A stretch of DNA of 60,337 nucleotides from Bacillota bacterium (GTDB taxonomy: Bacteria > Bacillota > Clostridia > Oscillospirales > Acutalibacteraceae): the NCBI GenBank assembly GCA_023391275.1, contig JAEWBE010000057.1:1-60337 (forward strand). The letters are read 5' to 3'. Positions within the stretch are counted from its first letter, which is position 1, and each line of letters starts with the position of its first letter. The notes beneath the pieces were generated by a model, which searched no databases, was not told the DNA's origin, and saw only the letters and a program-made list of their open reading frames with translations. Below are positions 42,902 to 51,945 of this stretch, piece after piece. The position numbers and the translations under genes were made by a program.

Positions 42902-43348
42902 ATGTCATTGGGAGAAAAACTAATTCAGTTGCGTAAAAAAGAAGGTTTGTCACAGGAAGAGGTTGCGGAAAAATTGAATGTATCACGGCAAACAGTCAGT
43001 AAATGGGAGACAGATCAGACCGTTCCGGAACTATTTAAAATAAAATCCTTGAGCCAGCTTTACAATATAAGCTATGATTACCTGATTGGTGAAAACAAGC
43101 CGAATCTTGACGTGATCAGCATAGAATCTATTGTTGACGAAATTGACTGGACACGTGCGTGGAGCACAAAATATCCCATACTGGCCTCCTATCAGCAGAC
43201 AAACGGGATAGATAAATACTCAGACAATATTTCGAAACTGTATGACGCATTAAAAGACGAGTTTGATTTTTCTGATACGGATACTGTTCTGATTCTCAAA
43301 GATATTCTTTATCAAAAATACAAAGCAGCTACGGCAAAAACCAAATAA
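42902..43348 (+). CDS. XRE-family transcriptional regulator
   Basis: 148 residues. An N-terminal Cro/CI-type HTH (about 1-65: LGEKLIQLRKKEGLSQEEVAEKLNVSRQTVSKWETDQTVPEL) is followed by IKSLSQLYNISYDYLIGE, the common Firmicute layout; the C-terminal 80 residues have no named domain. Divergent from the sugar operon (550-bp gap), so it may control that operon or itself. GGCCGGTGAG lies about 5 bases before the ATG. A strong terminator follows. Confidence 0.9.
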   Translation: MSLGEKLIQLRKKEGLSQEEVAEKLNVSRQTVSKWETDQTVPELFKIKSLSQLYNISYDYLIGENKPNLDVISIESIVDEIDWTRAWSTKYPILASYQQTNGIDKYSDNISKLYDALKDEFDFSDTDTVLILKDILYQKYKAATAKTK

Positions 43349-43362
43349 TCTGATTCCATAAC

Positions 43363-43407
43363 AAAGAGCCACCAAACGCAGGATGATCCTGCGTTTGGTG
43401 GCTCTTT
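43363..43407. terminator. Long bidirectional terminator
   Basis: A 22-bp perfect stem, AAAGAGCCACCAAACGCAGG (start 43363, stem to 43384) against its complement at 43386-43407, with a one-base centre, followed by TTTGG. It separates the XRE gene (+) from the convergent dehydrogenase gene (-). Confidence 0.85.
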
Positions 43408-43469
43408 GGCGTTGCCCGCTGTTATTGGCTCAATTTAGAGGAAAGGTTCTGCCGGTATCTGTCCATTTG

Positions 43470-44564
43470 CTACCGACGATCAAATCTTCCGGCAAAATCC
43501 AGTGTGGAACAGTCGCCCAGGGGGAGCTTCACCGGCCTGCCTTCCGCCGCCGACTTGTAAATTGCCAGTACAAGCTCCAGCGCACGGCGGCCATCTTCCC
43601 CATCAACGTATGGTTTTCTGTCGTTTTGCACAGCGTCAATCATATCCGAATAAAGGGCGGCATGCCCAAAACCGTAAACCGTATTCGGCATATCGCTGAA
43701 ATCCTTCTTCAGCGTTTCCGGCTTGTCTTTACCGTCGCAAAACTTCCAGTCTTCGATTTGGTTAACAGCCAGCCCACCCACTTTGACAAGCCCTTTTTCA
43801 CCGAAAACAGTGAATGTTTCTTCAAAGTCTTCCTGAAAAACATTGGAGGTACCCTCGACAATGCCGTAGGAGCCGTTTGCAAATCTGACAAGCGCCAGCC
43901 CCAGGTCTTCGGCCTCTATGTAAGGATGATCCAGCCGGTCGGTATAAGCGAAAACTTCTTTTATTTCATTTCCCATCATCCAGCGCAGCAAATCGATGTT
44001 ATGAATGCACTGGTTCATCAGCGTGCCGCCGTCGCCCGCCCATGTGCCCCTCCATGCGTCCTGTTTGTAATATTCCGGTCCTCTGCTCCAGCGGACGCTG
44101 GCCTGGGCATGAAACAGTCTGCCGAAACGGCCTTCGTCCAGCGCTTCCCGAAGCTTGACAATCGCTTTGTTAAACCTGTTCTGATGATTTGCACAGAGCT
44201 TTACGCCTTTTTCTTCAGCTGCCTGAATGATCCGGTCCGCATCCGCCAGGGACAGGGAAATCGGCTTTTCGACAATCACATTGCATCCGGCGTGAATGCA
44301 GTCAAGCGCAACCCGGGCGTGGCTGCCGCTGTCTGTTGCGACGGCAACCAGCTGAGGCTTTTCTTTTTCGAGCATTTCTTTATAATCGGTGTACCGCCTG
44401 ATTCCGCCGGTACCTTCAAACTTTGACAGAAGACCTTCCATATGGTCTGGCACAATATCGCTTACCGCGACAATGTCAAGCGCGCCGATGTTCCGCATGG
44501 CTGCCGCAAAATGCGTGGGTGATATTCTGCCGCAGCCGATCAGCGCATATTTCAACTTTTCCAT
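43470..44564 (-). CDS. Gfo/Idh/MocA dehydrogenase 1
   Basis: 364 residues. Rossmann fold with KYALIGCGRISPTHFAAAM and ALDIVAVSDIVPDHMEGL; the family EKPIS block appears as NVIVEKPISLSLADADRI with the catalytic Lys; the C-terminal domain has GGTLMNQCIHNIDLLRWMMGNE with the catalytic Asp/His. It oxidises a sugar or sugar-like alcohol with NAD(P). It is the second gene after the TIM-barrel isomerase (44716), 151 bp behind it, and ends before the long terminator. Confidence 0.9.
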   Translation of the reverse strand: MEKLKYALIGCGRISPTHFAAAMRNIGALDIVAVSDIVPDHMEGLLSKFEGTGGIRRYTDYKEMLEKEKPQLVAVATDSGSHARVALDCIHAGCNVIVEKPISLSLADADRIIQAAEEKGVKLCANHQNRFNKAIVKLREALDEGRFGRLFHAQASVRWSRGPEYYKQDAWRGTWAGDGGTLMNQCIHNIDLLRWMMGNEIKEVFAYTDRLDHPYIEAEDLGLALVRFANGSYGIVEGTSNVFQEDFEETFTVFGEKGLVKVGGLAVNQIEDWKFCDGKDKPETLKKDFSDMPNTVYGFGHAALYSDMIDAVQNDRKPYVDGEDGRRALELVLAIYKSAAEGRPVKLPLGDCSTLDFAGRFDRR

Positions 44565-44715
44565 TGACTCATAACCTCCGTCTTAAACTCAAACAGCCCG
44601 CCTGCATTCTCTGCCTTGTCCCGCGAAAAATGCTTGCGCCGGATAATCAGCGGTTTAAGCGTTGACAAGGCACGGCAGGGTAACCATTGTGCAATTCCGT
44701 GAAAAAGCGGATTGC

Positions 44716-45609
44716 TCAAATGGATTCTTTCAGATTCAATTCTTTCATCAGCTCTTTCAGAGCGCTTATCGCAACGGTAAAAGTCTGCTGTCCGCCTTTC
44801 GGCATGCTGTCATCCACCATGCGCTTTTCCAGTTTTTCAAAGCCCGCGAAATACCCCAAATGAGGCTCGACGCTTAAAAATCCCTCGTATCCGTCCTGAT
44901 CCAGTTCGTGCAGAATATCCTTGATTCGTCCTTCGCCATAGCCCGCGGGGCGAACTTCATGATGATTTTCCAGAGGGTCATCTATATGTACCGCATCTTT
45001 GATATGCACGTAGTCGACATATTTTTTGAGAAGATGCCAGGCGTAGGGATAAATCTGGACGCGGTCGATAAGGTTGATGAAATTGGCTGCGTCGAAGACC
45101 AGACCGATTCGCTCATGGCCCAGGGACTCGGCAATATCAAGGCACCGTTCAGGACTGTCCCCGTAAATATCCAGTTCGTTTTCATGCAAGAGGCGTACGC
45201 CGGAGCCCTTCGCTTCATCGCAGAGTTTGGACATACGCTCCAGAACATCATCACGGCAGGTTTCGGGAGCTTCCCCCTTGGGAATGTAAAAGCTGAACAT
45301 GCGGATATAAGGAGCCTCGAGGATATGTGCAATCTCCAGCGTATTGCGGAACAGGTCGAGATGCTGGTTAAAATCATCCCGGATACCGACTTTCCCAATG
45401 GATGAGCCGACGGAAGAGACTTTGAAGCCCTCGGCGTCCAGCCGCTTTTTCACCGCCTTTGTTTCATCGAGCGTAAAATCCGTGACGCCTTTTCCGTCTA
45501 CCGAACGCAGTTCAATGTAATGAAGGCCGTTTTTCTTCATAACCGAAAGCTGTGTGTCAAGATTCGGATCAATTTCATCGCCGAATCCGCTTAATATAAA
45601 TTTACTCAT
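44716..45609 (-). CDS. Sugar phosphate isomerase/epimerase-type TIM barrel
   Basis: About 297 residues of the AP endonuclease 2-like (IolE/IolI/UlaE-fold) family: FILSGFGDEIDPNLDTQL, YIELRSVDGKGVTDF, LLHENELDIYG (metal Glu), GLVFDAANFINL (metal Asp), YVHIKDAVHID (His), LSVEPHLGYF (Glu). Related enzymes epimerise, dehydrate or cleave keto-sugars and keto-glycosides. It is grouped with several Gfo/Idh enzymes, a combination seen in 3-keto-sugar pathways. An ATG four codons before 45609 lies in or beside the AAGGAAGGA ribosome site, so the second ATG is chosen with some doubt. Confidence 0.85.
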   Translation of the reverse strand: MSKFILSGFGDEIDPNLDTQLSVMKKNGLHYIELRSVDGKGVTDFTLDETKAVKKRLDAEGFKVSSVGSSIGKVGIRDDFNQHLDLFRNTLEIAHILEAPYIRMFSFYIPKGEAPETCRDDVLERMSKLCDEAKGSGVRLLHENELDIYGDSPERCLDIAESLGHERIGLVFDAANFINLIDRVQIYPYAWHLLKKYVDYVHIKDAVHIDDPLENHHEVRPAGYGEGRIKDILHELDQDGYEGFLSVEPHLGYFAGFEKLEKRMVDDSMPKGGQQTFTVAISALKELMKELNLKESI

Positions 45610-45694
45610 TACTAAGTTCATTCCTTCCTTTTAACTGTTGCGGGTTTTAACGGAGCAATCATATTTTGTTACCCCAAACCCGTATTGATACAAT

Positions 45695-45727
45695 AAAAAC
45701 CGCAAAGTTAAAAGCTTTACGGTTTTT
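45695..45727. terminator. Terminator of the three-dehydrogenase operon
   Basis: AAAAACCG (45695-45702) with CGGTTTTT (45720-45727), extended by AAAG/CTTT inside a one-base mismatch, with T-runs on both strands. On the minus strand it ends the 48830-45809 unit, so the TIM-barrel gene beyond it is likely a separate transcript. Confidence 0.75.
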
Positions 45728-45808
45728 AAGGGCACGGTCATTATGATTTGTCTGGGCTGCGCTTCGCCTGTCTGAAAAAACAGGATGGAACCAGCCGGCT
45801 GACCGGCG

Positions 45809-46774
45809 TTACTTTTTTAAAATCTGTTCCATCACCCAGCTGGTTCTGGCCGCGCTCACACCATTGCTCGGCGATTTTCCCTGCTGATGAAGTTCATTTA
45901 CGACAGCCTGAATCAGCGGCTGCTGCACATGCGCGGGGTTTGTGAAGGCGTATTCTTTCACGCCGTCTTCCGTTTCAACCGTAATCGGCGCTGCTCCGAA
46001 GGTTGAAAAAGTGATTTTACCTTTGCTGCCGGTAATCTCATTGATATCGAAATATTTAAAGCTGTTGAAACACCAGACGGCGATGCCCAGCGCACCGTTT
46101 GAAAATTCAAAGTTTGCCGAAACAATGTCGTCCGCGGCGTAGGCTTTCGCCTGATTGGCGGACAGGCCCGACGCCTTTGCGATTGGCCCGAGAATGTAGT
46201 CCAAAACGTCCAGCGTGTGCGAGGCTACGTCATGGAAGAGCCCGCCGCCCGACAGTTCGGGGATCAGCCGCCACGGCAGGTCACTCTGAGAATCAACGGC
46301 GGGTTTTTGATATTGTACGACGCTGACAAACCGAACCTCGCCAATGGTGCCGTCGGCTACAAGTTCCTTTACTTTCACAAAATAATCCAAAGCTCTGCGA
46401 TAGTAAGCCACAAACAAAGGCACATTGTTTTTTTCAAATTCGCGGAGCATAATCTGACAGTCTTCAAAAGTAACAGCCATGGGCTTTTCCACATAAGCCG
46501 CTTTCCCCGCCAATGCGCACTGGATTGCATATTCCTTATGGAACGCCGGCGGCGTTGCAATGTAAACGGCGTCAACCTCGGGGTCGGCAATCAGAGCCTC
46601 CGCATTGTCGTACCATTTCGGAACATGATGGCGTTCGGCATAGTCTTTCGCCAATTCCCCGTTGCGCCGCATTACTGCAACAAGCTCCGAGCCACTGGCT
46701 TTTTGGAACCCCGGGCCGCTTTTGACCTCCGTCACATCGCCGCACCCGATGATACCCCATTTTATGTTGTCCAT
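45809..46774 (-). CDS. Gfo/Idh/MocA dehydrogenase 2
   Basis: 321 residues. IKWGIIGCGDVTEVKSGPGFQ at the nucleotide site, AYVEKPMAVTFEDCQIML with the catalytic Lys, GGGLFHDVASHTLDVLDYILG with the catalytic His and Asp. It is close to the short type of the family (compare xylose dehydrogenase and NAD-dependent sugar oxidoreductases). It lies last in a three-gene unit and 21 bp behind dehydrogenase 3. Substrate unknown. Confidence 0.9.
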   Translation of the reverse strand: MDNIKWGIIGCGDVTEVKSGPGFQKASGSELVAVMRRNGELAKDYAERHHVPKWYDNAEALIADPEVDAVYIATPPAFHKEYAIQCALAGKAAYVEKPMAVTFEDCQIMLREFEKNNVPLFVAYYRRALDYFVKVKELVADGTIGEVRFVSVVQYQKPAVDSQSDLPWRLIPELSGGGLFHDVASHTLDVLDYILGPIAKASGLSANQAKAYAADDIVSANFEFSNGALGIAVWCFNSFKYFDINEITGSKGKITFSTFGAAPITVETEDGVKEYAFTNPAHVQQPLIQAVVNELHQQGKSPSNGVSAARTSWVMEQILKK

Positions 46775-46795
46775 GCGTCATACTCCTTCAATCAA

Positions 46796-47830
46796 TTAAG
46801 AATCCAATTTCACCGTCATTTGTTTTTCTGCGGACTCAAGAATTGCAAGCAGGGTCTGCAGGGTCTTTTTGCCCTCTTCCCCGGTCGTCATCGGCTCTTC
46901 AAGGCCCTGAATGACTTTGCTGAAATGATTCATTTCAACAGCGTGATTGTTCTGGCCGGGAAGAACCTTTTTATTTACATCGAGTTCCCTCAGATAATAG
47001 GCGGGATGAATATCGTTCATTGTTGCTTCCTCAAAGGAATGGCGGCCTTCCGTGGGGTACATGGAGGAGCAGTTAAAACGCACGGAAGCGTCACCGAAGA
47101 AATAAGTGTCGGTATACTCAGTTGTCGGGTAGCTGCAGTCGGAAACATAATAGGTTCCGACAACACCGTTTTTGCACTTGATGCTGACAGCCATGGTGTC
47201 TTCCACCTCAAAGCCGCGGTATTTGTTGGACATCAGCGCAGTAACGGATTCAATGTCGCCGCAAATATAACGAATCCGGTCAATATCGTGAATTCCGTTG
47301 CTGGTAAGCGGTCCGCCGCCGGTTTCTCTTTTATTGCGCCATTCGTCTTTGAAGTAACCCTTCAGCTTGGAATATACGCCGTAAACATGGAACCCGATCA
47401 GCTGCCCGATTTCTCCTGATTCTATTTTTTGCTTTGTAAGCATAACACCGGGATCAAAACGGTGCTGATGGCCGACCAGCAGCTTGGCGCCGCTCTTTTC
47501 GGAAGCGGCAATCAGGGCGTCTGCTTCTTCAAGGCTGTGGGTGATGGGTTTTTCCACAAAAGTGTGAACGCCGTGCTCCAGGAAAAAGGTCGCAACTTCA
47601 GCATGCACATGGGGGGGAACAGCAATGACGATTCCGTCCAGATGTTCCTTTTCAAACATTTCCTTATAATCCGTATAGAAGGGAACTTCCAATTCTTTTG
47701 CGAAAGCGGCCAATGGCTCCAGAATATCGCATACAGCGACAAGTTCGGCGTCCACGCTGTCCGTTTTAATATTGCGGGCGTGTGTCTTCCCAAAATTAAG
47801 ACCGATTACCGCTAATTTTACTTTACTCAT
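46796..47830 (-). CDS. Gfo/Idh/MocA dehydrogenase 3
   Basis: 344 residues. KLAVIGLNFGKTHARNI is a slightly unusual nucleotide loop (GLNFGK instead of GxGxxG), followed by AELVAVCDILEPLAAFA; catalytic Lys in HTFVEKPITHSLEEAD, and GGPLTSNGIHDIDRIRYICGD as active-site block. Middle gene of the unit with gaps of 21 and 31 bp. Divergence in the dinucleotide loop may mean altered cofactor use or loss of turnover. Substrate unknown. Confidence 0.88.
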   Translation of the reverse strand: MSKVKLAVIGLNFGKTHARNIKTDSVDAELVAVCDILEPLAAFAKELEVPFYTDYKEMFEKEHLDGIVIAVPPHVHAEVATFFLEHGVHTFVEKPITHSLEEADALIAASEKSGAKLLVGHQHRFDPGVMLTKQKIESGEIGQLIGFHVYGVYSKLKGYFKDEWRNKRETGGGPLTSNGIHDIDRIRYICGDIESVTALMSNKYRGFEVEDTMAVSIKCKNGVVGTYYVSDCSYPTTEYTDTYFFGDASVRFNCSSMYPTEGRHSFEEATMNDIHPAYYLRELDVNKKVLPGQNNHAVEMNHFSKVIQGLEEPMTTGEEGKKTLQTLLAILESAEKQMTVKLDS

Positions 47831-47861
47831 TCATTACACCTCAAATTATATTTTAGTAAGA

Positions 47862-48830
47862 TTAAAGGATTTTTGCATTTGCGTAAGCTCTGTTTACGAC
47901 TTTCAAGCTTTCATAACCGTCCTCAAGGCTGACAAGGGGCTTTTTTTCACCTTTGACAGCGGATACCATGTCCGCGAGGCATTCCTCATAATAATCGCTT
48001 CTTGGGAAGTCAAAAGTTTCAATCTCTCCGCCTGTGCGTACGCAGGAGTATTGCTTTGAAGATTCGCCGGAAATGTAAAATCCGGTACCCGTCATGCAGT
48101 ACAGTTCATACGGGTAACCCGGGTTGGAAAATCCGACTTCGACAGTCGCCGTATTCCCGTTTGTTGTTGTTAAAAGCATGGTCGCGTAGTCATCGACTTC
48201 CGTGTCGAACATCTTGTAATTCAGCGCCGCCTTGACACCGACGATTTCTTCCTTGGTGATATATCTGACAAGGTCGATAAAATGACCGCCGAGGTTCATA
48301 AGGCAGCCGCCGCCTGCCTCGACCGGATCCAGACCCCAGGCGCAGCCCAAATTCACATACCTGAGCGGAGTGTCGGAAATATACCGGAATATAAAGTGCA
48401 TCTGCCCCTTCTGCGCCGATTCGTACATCATATCCTTATAACGTTCTACAACAGGAGAAAACCTTCTGCCGAACGGTACGGAATTGATGACTCCTTTTTT
48501 CTTTATTTCAGCAAGAACGGGAACCAGATCCTCGCTGTTTGTTGCACACGGCTTTTCCGCAAAGAAGGGAATTCCTCTCGCGACCACATCCTTGATTATG
48601 GACGGGGTTTGCTTTGCGGTTCCAAATATGTAGACGAAGTCCACGTCTTCCTTATCCAAAAGTTCGTTGTAATTGTCATAAAGCGGAACACCCATCGTTT
48701 CCGAAGCCTCTGTCGGAAGCATCCCCTTGCCCGAAAGCCCGACAAGCTTTACTTCATCGCTCTTTTTCAAGGCCGACAGATGTGGACGCAAATGCCAATG
48801 ATTCGCTTCCAAAAATGCTGTTTTCATCAT
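47862..48830 (-). CDS. Gfo/Idh/MocA dehydrogenase 4 (divergent)
   Basis: About 322 residues. The N-terminus MMKTAFLEANHWHLRPHLSAL lacks the GxGxxG loop usual in the family, though DFVYIFGTAKQTPSIIK, PFFAEKPCATNSEDLVPVL (catalytic Lys) and GGCLMNLGGHFIDLVRYIT (active-site His and Asp) are present. Binding of NAD(P) may thus differ or be absent. First gene of the unit; AAGGAGA lies 8 bases before ATG 48830. The open frame upstream has no ribosome site. Confidence 0.85.
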   Translation of the reverse strand: MMKTAFLEANHWHLRPHLSALKKSDEVKLVGLSGKGMLPTEASETMGVPLYDNYNELLDKEDVDFVYIFGTAKQTPSIIKDVVARGIPFFAEKPCATNSEDLVPVLAEIKKKGVINSVPFGRRFSPVVERYKDMMYESAQKGQMHFIFRYISDTPLRYVNLGCAWGLDPVEAGGGCLMNLGGHFIDLVRYITKEEIVGVKAALNYKMFDTEVDDYATMLLTTTNGNTATVEVGFSNPGYPYELYCMTGTGFYISGESSKQYSCVRTGGEIETFDFPRSDYYEECLADMVSAVKGEKKPLVSLEDGYESLKVVNRAYANAKIL

Positions 48831-48987
48831 AAAAATTTCTCCTTTTCCTGTTCTCTTTACAAGCAATCACTTGCTTATTCGTTCCCACTGTTGTCCATTA
48901 TAGAAGATTGCCCGCAGCAGAACAATTTAAAATGCAGACTGGATTCATCAAATTCTAGACATCATTTCCTTTGTCAATTTCAGAGCC

Positions 48988-49016
48988 TTGACTTATAAAA
49001 TAGTTAGCTTTATCAT
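48988..49016 (+). promoter_or_regulatory. Promoter of the dehydrogenase 5-uxaC operon
   Basis: TTGACT (48988-48993), 17-bp spacer, TATCAT (49011-49016). The transcript would have a leader of about 200 bases before the ATG at 49226. The remaining 48831-49225 gap holds no gene. Confidence 0.55.
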
Positions 49017-49225
49017 TACGATAACCAATTTCCCGATAAGGTTCCCTGTCATCAAATTTGCCGGCGGATTGACTCCCGCGCTTTCAGCGAACGAGCTTTG
49101 GCTAACGTGAGCACGGCAAAGGGTCAGGGAGGCTCGGAAAGGTGAGGCGGCACCGCTTCACAAACAGTATGATTCAGTGATTGGTTATAAAATCGAATGA
49201 ATTGATAAAAGAGGGAGACGATTGA

Positions 49226-50395
49226 ATGGAAAAGGTAAGGATCGGCATTATCGGAATCGGAAACATGGGGAGTGTTCATTGCAAAAACATTACGGAGGGA
49301 AAGGTTCCGGACATGGAGCTTGCCGCCGTGTGTGACACCAACAGTGACCGGCTCGAATGGGCGGCAAAGGAGCTCCCGGAAAGCGTCGCAAAATTTTCAG
49401 ACGCGGAGGCTTTGATGGAGAGCGGCGCAGTGGACGCCGTTCTGGTAGCTACACCGCATTACTTTCATCCTCCGCTGGTAATTAAGGCTCTTGAGCACGG
49501 CCTGCACGTAATCAGCGAAAAACCTGCCGGGGTTTATACCAGGCAGGTGCGCGAAATGAACGAGGCCGCCGCAAAAAGCGATAAGGTGTTTGCCGTCATG
49601 TTCAACCAGCGCACGGACCATCTTTACCGCAAAATGAAAGAAATTGTAAGCAGCGGCGAAATGGGCGCGGTCAAACGCACCAACTGGATTATTACCAACT
49701 GGTACCGGCCCCAGTGCTATTACGATTCCGGAAGCTGGCGCGCAACCTGGGCCGGGGAGGGCGGCGGCGTGCTGCTGAACCAATGCCCGCATAACCTTGA
49801 CCTGTGGCAGTGGATCTGCGGAATGCCGTCGAAAATACAAGCCTTCTGCCATATCGGCAAATGGCATAACATAGAGGTTGAAGACGATGTAACCGCATAC
49901 GCGGAGTATCCCAACGGAGCGACGGGAGTATTTATAACGACCACGGCGGACGCACCCGGCACGAACCGGTTCGAAGTAACACTTGAACGCGGCAAGCTGG
50001 TTTGCGAGGACGGCAAGCTGGTGCAATATCTGCTGGAAACCAACGAGCGGGAGTACTGCAAAACTGCGGAAAACGCTTTTGCTTCACCGGAATTTCAGCG
50101 CATCGAAGTGGAAACGGACGGCCAGTCGCCGCAGCATATCGGCGTGCTTAAAGCCTTTGCCGGGGCTATTCTGCGCGGGGAACCGCTTGTCGCCAGGGGC
50201 AGCGAGGGGATTAACGGACTGACAATTTCGAACGCCATGCATCTGTCGTCCTGGCTTCAAAAGCCCGTCACCCTGCCGATTGATGAAGACCTTTATTATG
50301 CGGAGCTGCAAAAGCGCGTGGCTACGTCAACTGTTAAAAACGTGAAAGCCGTTTTCGCCGATACCAGCAAATCCTATAATGTCGGCAAGGCTTAA
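49226..50395 (+). CDS. Gfo/Idh/MocA dehydrogenase 5
   Basis: 389 residues, complete in its motifs: RIGIIGIGNMGSVHCKNI (GxGxxG), LAAVCDTNSDRL, HVISEKPAGVYTRQVREM with the catalytic Lys, and GGGVLLNQCPHNLDLWQWICGMP. The N-terminal nucleotide site and C-terminal domain are canonical, so this is the best candidate for an active NAD(P) sugar oxidoreductase in the cluster. The next gene (uxaC) begins 68 bp later on the same strand, suggesting a uronic acid or related substrate. AGGGAGACG lies 5-6 bases before the ATG. Confidence 0.92.
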   Translation: MEKVRIGIIGIGNMGSVHCKNITEGKVPDMELAAVCDTNSDRLEWAAKELPESVAKFSDAEALMESGAVDAVLVATPHYFHPPLVIKALEHGLHVISEKPAGVYTRQVREMNEAAAKSDKVFAVMFNQRTDHLYRKMKEIVSSGEMGAVKRTNWIITNWYRPQCYYDSGSWRATWAGEGGGVLLNQCPHNLDLWQWICGMPSKIQAFCHIGKWHNIEVEDDVTAYAEYPNGATGVFITTTADAPGTNRFEVTLERGKLVCEDGKLVQYLLETNEREYCKTAENAFASPEFQRIEVETDGQSPQHIGVLKAFAGAILRGEPLVARGSEGINGLTISNAMHLSSWLQKPVTLPIDEDLYYAELQKRVATSTVKNVKAVFADTSKSYNVGKA

Positions 50396-50463
50396 TGCCG
50401 CCGCAAAGCGCCGTATAAGCCGTACAAGATGAATTTAATTTATGGAATGCAGGAGGAAAGTTT

Positions 50464-51864
50464 ATGAAACAATTTTTATCCGAGGATTTTCTTCTCGATA
50501 CAAAAACTGCACATAACCTGTACTATGATGTGGCGTCAAAACAGCCGATCATTGACTGGCACTGTCATATACTGCCCGGGGAAATCGAACAGAACAGAAG
50601 ATATGATAACCTGACGCAGATGTGGCTGGAAGCAGATCACTACAAGTGGCGCGCCATGCGGCTCGCCGGCATCGATGAAAAATACATTACAGGCGATGCG
50701 GACGACCGCGAAAAATACGACGCATGGGTAAAAACGCTCAGCCGGTGCATCGGCAACCCTCTTTATCATTGGACCCATTTGGAACTTGCGCGTTGTTTCG
50801 GCATCACAGAGCCGCTTAACGAAAAGACGGCGGATCGTATCTGGGAAAAGTCAAAGCAGGTTCTGGCCTCGCCCGATTTTGGTGTGCGCAAGTTGATTGA
50901 AAAGTTCAACGTGGATACAATTTTTACAACGGACGACCCGTCCGACAGCCTTGACTCCCATCAAAAGCTGCGGCAGGACAGCAGCTTTCATACCAAAGTT
51001 CTGCCTGCTTTCCGCCCGGATAAAGCGTTGAATATCGATCTTCCGGATTTCCCGCTTTACATAAAAAAGCTGGGCAAAGCGGCGGACATATCCATTAAAA
51101 ACATCGACAATCTGAAACAGGCATTGCATAACAGGATGGATGCATTCGCTTTGCAGGGCTGCCGGGCCGCTGACCAGTCCTTCACCCGTTTTCCGTACCT
51201 TCCCGCGAAAACCAGTGAGATCGAGAGTATTTTTCATGAGGCCCTGAGCGGAAAATCGCCTTCCTCATATGATGCGGAAAAATACCGGACCGCAATCCTG
51301 CGGTTTGTCGCAGAGGAATACGCGGGCCGCGGCTGGCTGATGGAACTGCATATCGGCGCCATGCGCAATAACAATACGATGATGTACAATCTGATCGGGG
51401 CGGACACGGGATACGACTCCATCTGTGATGAAGCCGTGGCGGAAAAGCTATCCCGCTTTCTGGATTCCCTCGCGGTCTGCAGCAAACTGCCCAAGACCGT
51501 ACTGTTCACGCTTAACCCGAAAGACAACATGGTGCTTGGCGCAATGGCGGGAAACTTCGCCGAAAAAACAGGCGGAAAAATACAGCTTGGAACGGCCTGG
51601 TGGTTTAACGACAACAAGGACGGTATGGAGGAACAGATCAAATGCTATGGCAATCTGGGCGTGCTTTCCAACTTTATTGGAATGGTAACCGATTCCCGCA
51701 GCTTTCTCTCTTATCCCAGGCATGAGTATTTCCGCCGCATTCTGTGCAACGTAATCGGGAATTGGGTTGAAAAGGGCGAATTCCCGGAGGACTACGATGT
51801 TTTGACAGAAATTGTGGAAGGAATCTGTTATAAGAATGCCATACGGCATTTCGGACTATCCTAA
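50464..51864 (+). CDS. uxaC: Glucuronate (uronate) isomerase UxaC
   Basis: 466 residues, standard UxaC length. Amidohydrolase-fold enzyme with IDWHCHILPGEIEQN carrying the HxH metal pair, FNVDTIFTTDDPSDSLDSH, HTKVLPAFRPDKALNID, WLMELHIGAMRNNNTMMY (metal His), and MVTDSRSFLSYPRHEYFRRILCN with the active-site Asp and Arg. It converts D-glucuronate to D-fructuronate and D-galacturonate to D-tagaturonate, the first step of hexuronate breakdown. AGGAGGAAAG stands 6-7 bases before the ATG; it ends in a strong terminator. The SDR at the window's end would serve the next step. Confidence 0.96.
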   Translation: MKQFLSEDFLLDTKTAHNLYYDVASKQPIIDWHCHILPGEIEQNRRYDNLTQMWLEADHYKWRAMRLAGIDEKYITGDADDREKYDAWVKTLSRCIGNPLYHWTHLELARCFGITEPLNEKTADRIWEKSKQVLASPDFGVRKLIEKFNVDTIFTTDDPSDSLDSHQKLRQDSSFHTKVLPAFRPDKALNIDLPDFPLYIKKLGKAADISIKNIDNLKQALHNRMDAFALQGCRAADQSFTRFPYLPAKTSEIESIFHEALSGKSPSSYDAEKYRTAILRFVAEEYAGRGWLMELHIGAMRNNNTMMYNLIGADTGYDSICDEAVAEKLSRFLDSLAVCSKLPKTVLFTLNPKDNMVLGAMAGNFAEKTGGKIQLGTAWWFNDNKDGMEEQIKCYGNLGVLSNFIGMVTDSRSFLSYPRHEYFRRILCNVIGNWVEKGEFPEDYDVLTEIVEGICYKNAIRHFGLS

Positions 51865-51868
51865 ATAG

Positions 51869-51916
51869 AAACAGACCCGTCTGGCGTTGTAAAACGCTTC
51901 GTCGGGTCTGTTTTTT
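51869..51916. terminator. Terminator of uxaC
   Basis: AAACAGACCCG (51869-51879) pairs with CGGGTCTGTTT (51903-51913), followed by further T. Good for uxaC (+), and, because of the A-run, also for the histidine kinase gene arriving on the minus strand. Confidence 0.88.
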
Positions 51917-51945
51917 GATTACATCGTTATTTATCTGTGAAAAAG

